Part shown: piece by piece, positions 5,351 through 8,698 of the stretch | Position numbering within the stretch: position 1 is the stretch's first letter | Layout of the letters: the number at the start of each line of letters is the position of its first letter | Origin: an uncultured Eubacteriales bacterium | GTDB taxonomy: Bacteria > Bacillota_A > Clostridia > Christensenellales > Aristaeellaceae | Reading direction: 5' to 3' | NCBI GenBank assembly: GCA_900321945.1 | Contig: ONXY01000101.1 | Span: 1 to 8,698, forward strand | Length of the DNA stretch: 8,698 bases | Position numbers and translations under genes: made by a program | The notes under the pieces: model-generated | Database searches by the model: none | What the model was told of the DNA's origin: nothing | The model's input: the letters and a program-made list of their open reading frames with translations, nothing else

Positions 5351-8260
5351 ATGGCGGAATCGGATAATCTGAACCCCGGACTCAGGCTTCAGCGTGAGGC
5401 GCCTCTCCGCGGAGAGGAACTCTCCGCGCTGGTGGAAAGCGCCATGCCTTCGGAAGCGAACCTCCGGCTGGAGGTCACGCTGGTTCCTCCGCGGGAGAAG
5501 GATCCCTGTCTGCGCGTGGGGCTTCGCGTCGGAGACCGGAAATGGTACGTCGTCAAGGATCTTCCCGCCTTTCTGCGCGCCTGGAAAAAAGGCGTTTCCC
5601 TCCCGTTCCAGAGCCGCTTTGTCTTCGAGCCTTCGTGGATGCGCTTCAGGGAGGAGGATCAGCGGCTTCTCTCCCTGCTGGAAAAGCTGGTCTCCGTCTA
5701 TGAAATAGCGCGCTGGTCTCCGCCGCAGGCCGACGCGCGTCTGATGCGTCTGCCCGAATCCTTCGCTTCCGAGCTGCTCTCAGTCATACGGTACCAGCCT
5801 TTCCGGATTCTGCGTGAAGACGGAAGCGTTCTTTCCGTTTCTTCCGTTACCGAGGCATCCCTGCCGCTCCGGGTGGACTGCCGGATGACCCCCAGAGGCC
5901 TGCACCTGGAGGCGCGCCTTCCGTCGTCCCTGCTTCCGCTTACGGAAAGCTGTGAATACGTCCTTTTTGATGAGAAAGTCTTCGCGGCGCCGCAGGAGCA
6001 GCAGCCCCTGCTCCGTTTCCTTGTGAGCCGTCAGGAGGAGGGACAGGTCTGTCTGGATTACCCTCTCCAGGCGACGGAACAGGTGGTCGGCGAAATTCTG
6101 CCCTGGCTGAAAATGAGGGCCGCGGTGGAAATGAGCGAGGAGCTCCGGAAAATGCTGGTCCGTCTTCCGCTCGAATCCAGAGTCTATCTGGACAGGGACG
6201 GAAAAAGCGTCGTGGCCCGGGTGCTCTTCCGGTACGGGGATACGGAGCTGAATCCGTTTGCTCCGGTAAAGGAAAAAATAGCGCTTGAAAAAGGCGAAAA
6301 ACTTCTGCTCAGAGACGCGGAGCGGGAGCACGCGATCCTGGACATTCTCGCCAACGCCGGCTTCCGCGTGACCCGTGAAAACATCCGGCTCTCCCGTCCC
6401 GACGCGGTCTTCGGTTTTCTGACCGACGGGGTCCGTCAGCTCGGTTCCGTCAGCCAGATTTTTCTCAGCAAAGATTTTAAAAAGATGATCATCAGGCGGC
6501 CGGGAATCCGGAGCGGTCTCAAAATGGCTGAAGGCAGCCTGCTTTTCAGCCTTTCTGTCGACGGCCAGCCCACGGACGAGGTTCTGGGCCTTCTGGAGGC
6601 GTTAAGCCGTTCCCGCAGTTATTACCGCATGAAGGACGGCACCTTCCTGAATCTTGAAGGGCTTCGTGAGTGGGCGGAACCCGCGGAGGTTCTCTGCGAG
6701 GCCGCGCAGCGGGACGGAAACCGTACAGAGCGGGACGCTCTCGAGCTCCGGAGCTTCCGGACGGGCTATCTGCTCCGTCTGCTGACGGAAAGCGGTGTAA
6801 GCGTGGACGCGGACGGTTCCGTCACCGAAGCGGCGGATCCGGCCACGGGCCGGTGGAAATCCGTCCCCGCGCCGGATGCCGGCATTCCTCTCCGTGATTA
6901 TCAGCAGCGCGGCTATGAGTGGCTTTTCACCCTGGACAGGCTGCATATGGGCGGGGTTCTTGCGGACGACATGGGCCTCGGGAAGACCGTTCAGGTCATC
7001 GCTCTTCTGAGGGCCACGAAGGATCCCCGCCGATGCAGTCTTGTGGTGGCACCCACCAGCCTGACCTACAACTGGCTCAGTGAGCTGAACCGTTTCGCGC
7101 CGGATCTCAGCGCCGTCGTGATCGCCGGAAACGTAACGCAGCGCGAACGGATGTGGCGCCACATAACGGAGAACGGAGACGTGGATGTCGTCGTCACCAG
7201 TTATCCGCTGATCCGCCGCGATATCGGGTGGATGGAAAACTATTCTTTCCGCTTCGCCGTTCTGGACGAGGCGCAGAATATCAAAAACGCCGGAAGTCTC
7301 GTCGCTTCCGCCGTCAAGAAGCTTCGCGCGGACACCCGTCTCGCGCTGACCGGCACGCCCATGGAAAACGGAATCAGCGAACTCTGGAGCATCTTTGACT
7401 TCGTTCTTCCGGGCTACCTTCCCTCTTATCCGGTCTTCCTCAGAAGGTATCAGGACGGAATGAACAGCGGAGATCTCCGGATGCGCATCCGCCCGTTCCT
7501 GACCCGCCGGCTGAAGCAGGATGTGCTCTCGGAGCTTCCCGAAAAGATGGAAACCAGGCTGACCGCCGCCATGACGCCGGAACAGCGGAACGTTTATCTC
7601 GCTTCCATGGAACGTCTGCGTCCGCGGATTCAGGGAATCCTGTCCGGAAAAGGAATCGGCAGGGGGCGGATCGAAATTCTCTCCGCCATCACGGAACTGC
7701 GGCAGATCTGCTGCCACCCCTCTCTTGTTCTGGACGGATATCAGGGAGGAAGCGGAAAGCAGGAAATGCTCATGGAGCTTCTTCCCTCCATGATTAAAAG
7801 CGGCCGGAGGGTTCTGGTTTTCAGCCAGTTCACCTCCCTGCTGAAACTGCTGCTTCCCCGGATGAAAAACGACGGATATGAAATCCTGTATCTGGACGGG
7901 GAAACGCCCGCGGGAGAAAGGCTGGAGCTTACCGAGCGCTTCAACGCCGGGGAAGGTCAGGTTTTCCTGATCAGCCTGCGGGCCGGAGGCTCGGGGCTCA
8001 ACCTGACCGGAGCGGACGTGGTGATCCATTTCGATCCCTGGTGGAACCCCGCAGCGGAGAACCAGGCCACCGACCGCGCGCACCGGATCGGTCAGACCCG
8101 CAATGTGGACGTGATCCGTCTGGTCATGGGCGACAGCATCGAGGAAAAGGTCGTGGAACTGGGCGAGCGGAAAAAAGCCCTTTTTGACCGGCTCATCACC
8201 CCGGGCGAAGGCGCGCTTTCCGCTCTTTCGGAGCAGGATATCCGGGACCTCTTCGGATAA
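5351..8260 (+). CDS. SNF2-family DEAD/DEAH helicase with bacterial SNF2-associated domain
   Basis: A 969-residue cytoplasmic ATP-dependent DNA translocase of the SNF2/RapA-like superfamily 2 group. Residues about 34-425 match the style of the bacterial SNF2-associated region (LRVGLRVGDRKWYVVKDLPAFL at the start). The motor begins at about 510: LRDYQQRGYEW (514-524), Walker A DDMGLGKT (539-546), VVAPTSL (565-571), DEAQ (639-642), LTGTPMEN (666-673), then the second RecA lobe with VLVFSQFTSL (821-830), ISLRAGGSGLNLT (874-886) and DRAHRIGQT (908-916). All catalytic motifs look intact. Relatives usually carry an N-terminal SWIM zinc finger, and none is visible here. GGGAGG lies 8 bases before the ATG at 5351, which decides the start over an in-frame TTG at 5321. 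No convincing -35/-10 pair was found in the 170 bases upstream, so the promoter is unknown. The gene stands alone, with CotH divergent on its left. Its role could be transcription recycling or DNA repair; its neighbours give no clue. Confidence 0.94.
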   Translation: MAESDNLNPGLRLQREAPLRGEELSALVESAMPSEANLRLEVTLVPPREKDPCLRVGLRVGDRKWYVVKDLPAFLRAWKKGVSLPFQSRFVFEPSWMRFREEDQRLLSLLEKLVSVYEIARWSPPQADARLMRLPESFASELLSVIRYQPFRILREDGSVLSVSSVTEASLPLRVDCRMTPRGLHLEARLPSSLLPLTESCEYVLFDEKVFAAPQEQQPLLRFLVSRQEEGQVCLDYPLQATEQVVGEILPWLKMRAAVEMSEELRKMLVRLPLESRVYLDRDGKSVVARVLFRYGDTELNPFAPVKEKIALEKGEKLLLRDAEREHAILDILANAGFRVTRENIRLSRPDAVFGFLTDGVRQLGSVSQIFLSKDFKKMIIRRPGIRSGLKMAEGSLLFSLSVDGQPTDEVLGLLEALSRSRSYYRMKDGTFLNLEGLREWAEPAEVLCEAAQRDGNRTERDALELRSFRTGYLLRLLTESGVSVDADGSVTEAADPATGRWKSVPAPDAGIPLRDYQQRGYEWLFTLDRLHMGGVLADDMGLGKTVQVIALLRATKDPRRCSLVVAPTSLTYNWLSELNRFAPDLSAVVIAGNVTQRERMWRHITENGDVDVVVTSYPLIRRDIGWMENYSFRFAVLDEAQNIKNAGSLVASAVKKLRADTRLALTGTPMENGISELWSIFDFVLPGYLPSYPVFLRRYQDGMNSGDLRMRIRPFLTRRLKQDVLSELPEKMETRLTAAMTPEQRNVYLASMERLRPRIQGILSGKGIGRGRIEILSAITELRQICCHPSLVLDGYQGGSGKQEMLMELLPSMIKSGRRVLVFSQFTSLLKLLLPRMKNDGYEILYLDGETPAGERLELTERFNAGEGQVFLISLRAGGSGLNLTGADVVIHFDPWWNPAAENQATDRAHRIGQTRNVDVIRLVMGDSIEEKVVELGERKKALFDRLITPGEGALSALSEQDIRDLFG

Positions 8261-8276
8261 AAGGCCCGCTCCCGCC

Positions 8277-8296
8277 GCGGAACGGTTCCGCTTTTT
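8277..8296 (+). terminator. Rho-independent terminator of the SNF2 helicase gene
   Basis: GCGGAA (8277-8282) pairs with TTCCGC (8286-8291) around a CGG loop, followed directly by TTTTT (8292-8296) and then more pyrimidines. It lies 16 bases after the TAA stop of the helicase gene. Confidence 0.78.
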
Positions 8297-8322
8297 CCTT
8301 TCCGTACCGTCTTTTACGCATG

Positions 8323-8357
8323 AAAATTCCCCGGTTCCCGCAACGGGAACCGGGGAA
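8323..8357 (-). terminator. Strong hairpin terminator of the leftward oxidoreductase gene
   Basis: A perfect 14-bp stem (8327-8340 with 8344-8357) encloses a three-base loop. On the minus strand it is followed by TTTT (8326-8323), giving a run downstream of the oxidoreductase stop. On the plus strand ACTTTT follows, so it may also act as a backup for helicase read-through. Confidence 0.8.
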
Positions 8358-8379
8358 ACTTTTACCTTCCGGAAGAGAA

Positions 8380-8698
8380 TCAGTCCTGAGCCGCCAGTTT
8401 CCTGTAGCTCTCCATCCTGACCTTCGCGTCTTCCTCCTGCTGCACGAACAGTTTCGCGGCAGCATCCGGGAACTGCTGGGCCAGAGAGGTGTACCGGACC
8501 TCGCCCTTCAGGAATTCCTGATAATCGCCGGTGGGTTCCTTGCTGTCGACGGTCATCGGATGCTCCAGCGTCGGGTTGTAGCGGTACAGCTGCCAGTAGC
8601 CGCAGTCCACGGCCTTCTTGATTTCAGCCTGGGCCTTGCCCATGCCGCCCTTGGCCCGCAGGCCGTGGTTGATGCAGGGCGCGTAGGCGATGATCAGG
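8380..8698 (-). CDS. nifJ: Pyruvate:ferredoxin (flavodoxin) oxidoreductase, C-terminal end (partial)
   Basis: Oxidatively decarboxylates pyruvate to acetyl-CoA and passes electrons to ferredoxin or flavodoxin, a core step in anaerobic energy metabolism. Only the last 105 residues plus a TGA stop are inside the window; the full enzyme is about 1,170-1,200 residues, so the 5' part lies beyond the right edge. Visible landmarks are AYAPCINHG, whose cysteine matches the last ligand of the proximal iron-sulfur cluster in the well-studied Desulfovibrio africanus enzyme, then GMGKAQAEIKKAVDCGYWQLYRYNP, DSKEPTGDYQEFLKGEVRY and a helical tail ending KLAAQD. The first ATG in view, at 8643, is internal and not the start. 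The gene ends just before the 14-bp terminator hairpin at 8323-8357. The converging helicase gene is unrelated. The sequence is typical of clostridial enzymes. Confidence 0.95.
   Translation of the reverse strand, partial: LIIAYAPCINHGLRAKGGMGKAQAEIKKAVDCGYWQLYRYNPTLEHPMTVDSKEPTGDYQEFLKGEVRYTSLAQQFPDAAAKLFVQQEEDAKVRMESYRKLAAQD

Noticed and set aside
6602..8083. Long open frame of 493 codons on the minus strand inside the helicase gene
   Set aside because: It lies antisense to intact helicase motifs, its translation shows no recognisable family, and long antisense frames are expected opposite GC-rich coding DNA.
5351..8260. SNF2 helicase as part of a defence system such as DISARM
   Set aside because: No methyltransferase, nuclease, phospholipase-like or other partner gene is adjacent, and the flanking genes are envelope and metabolic functions.

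Overview
This window looks like an ordinary chromosomal stretch of a GC-rich Gram-positive bacterium, most likely an anaerobic gut- or rumen-type member of the Clostridia. The grounds are a pyruvate:ferredoxin oxidoreductase gene at the right edge, strong AGGAGG-type ribosome binding sites, sigma-A-like promoters, secreted leucine-rich-repeat and CotH-type proteins, and a bacterial SNF2 helicase of the kind common in Firmicutes. The family or genus cannot be fixed from the sequence alone. TGA is used as an ordinary stop by msrA, the DUF523 gene, the phosphodiester glycosidase gene and the oxidoreductase gene, so the genetic code appears standard.

Layout. (1) 10-977, minus strand: a two-gene operon of a DUF523/TudS-like iron-sulfur protein followed by msrA, translationally coupled through an ATGA overlap and driven by an extended -10 promoter at 1007-1034. 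(2) 978-1222: a divergent intergenic region holding that promoter and a second one (1104-1132) firing rightward. (3) 1223-3123, plus strand: a membrane-anchored or exported NAGPA-type phosphodiester glycosidase and a secreted 22-residue leucine-rich-repeat protein, apparently one transcript. (4) 3124-3233: two terminators, one for each of the converging transcripts, each lying near the other gene's end. (5) 3234-5153, minus strand: a secreted protein with lamin-tail-like, chitobiase-C-like and CotH kinase regions, broken by an in-frame TGA although it has a consensus promoter. (6) 5351-8260, plus strand: a SNF2-family helicase that has the bacterial SNF2-associated region but no recognisable SWIM zinc finger. 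(7) 8261-8379: a rightward terminator, then a 14-bp hairpin that ends the leftward oxidoreductase transcript. (8) 8380 to the right edge, minus strand: the C-terminal end of pyruvate:ferredoxin oxidoreductase.

How the genes work together. The DUF523-msrA pair suggests a small sulfur or oxidative-damage operon. Genes 1223-5153 form a cell-envelope cluster of three predicted exported proteins. The helicase and the oxidoreductase look like independent units. I see no CRISPR array, tRNA, rRNA, transposon, phage gene or defence island. The most notable object is the interrupted CotH gene. I do not see convincing evidence for a new multi-gene system.
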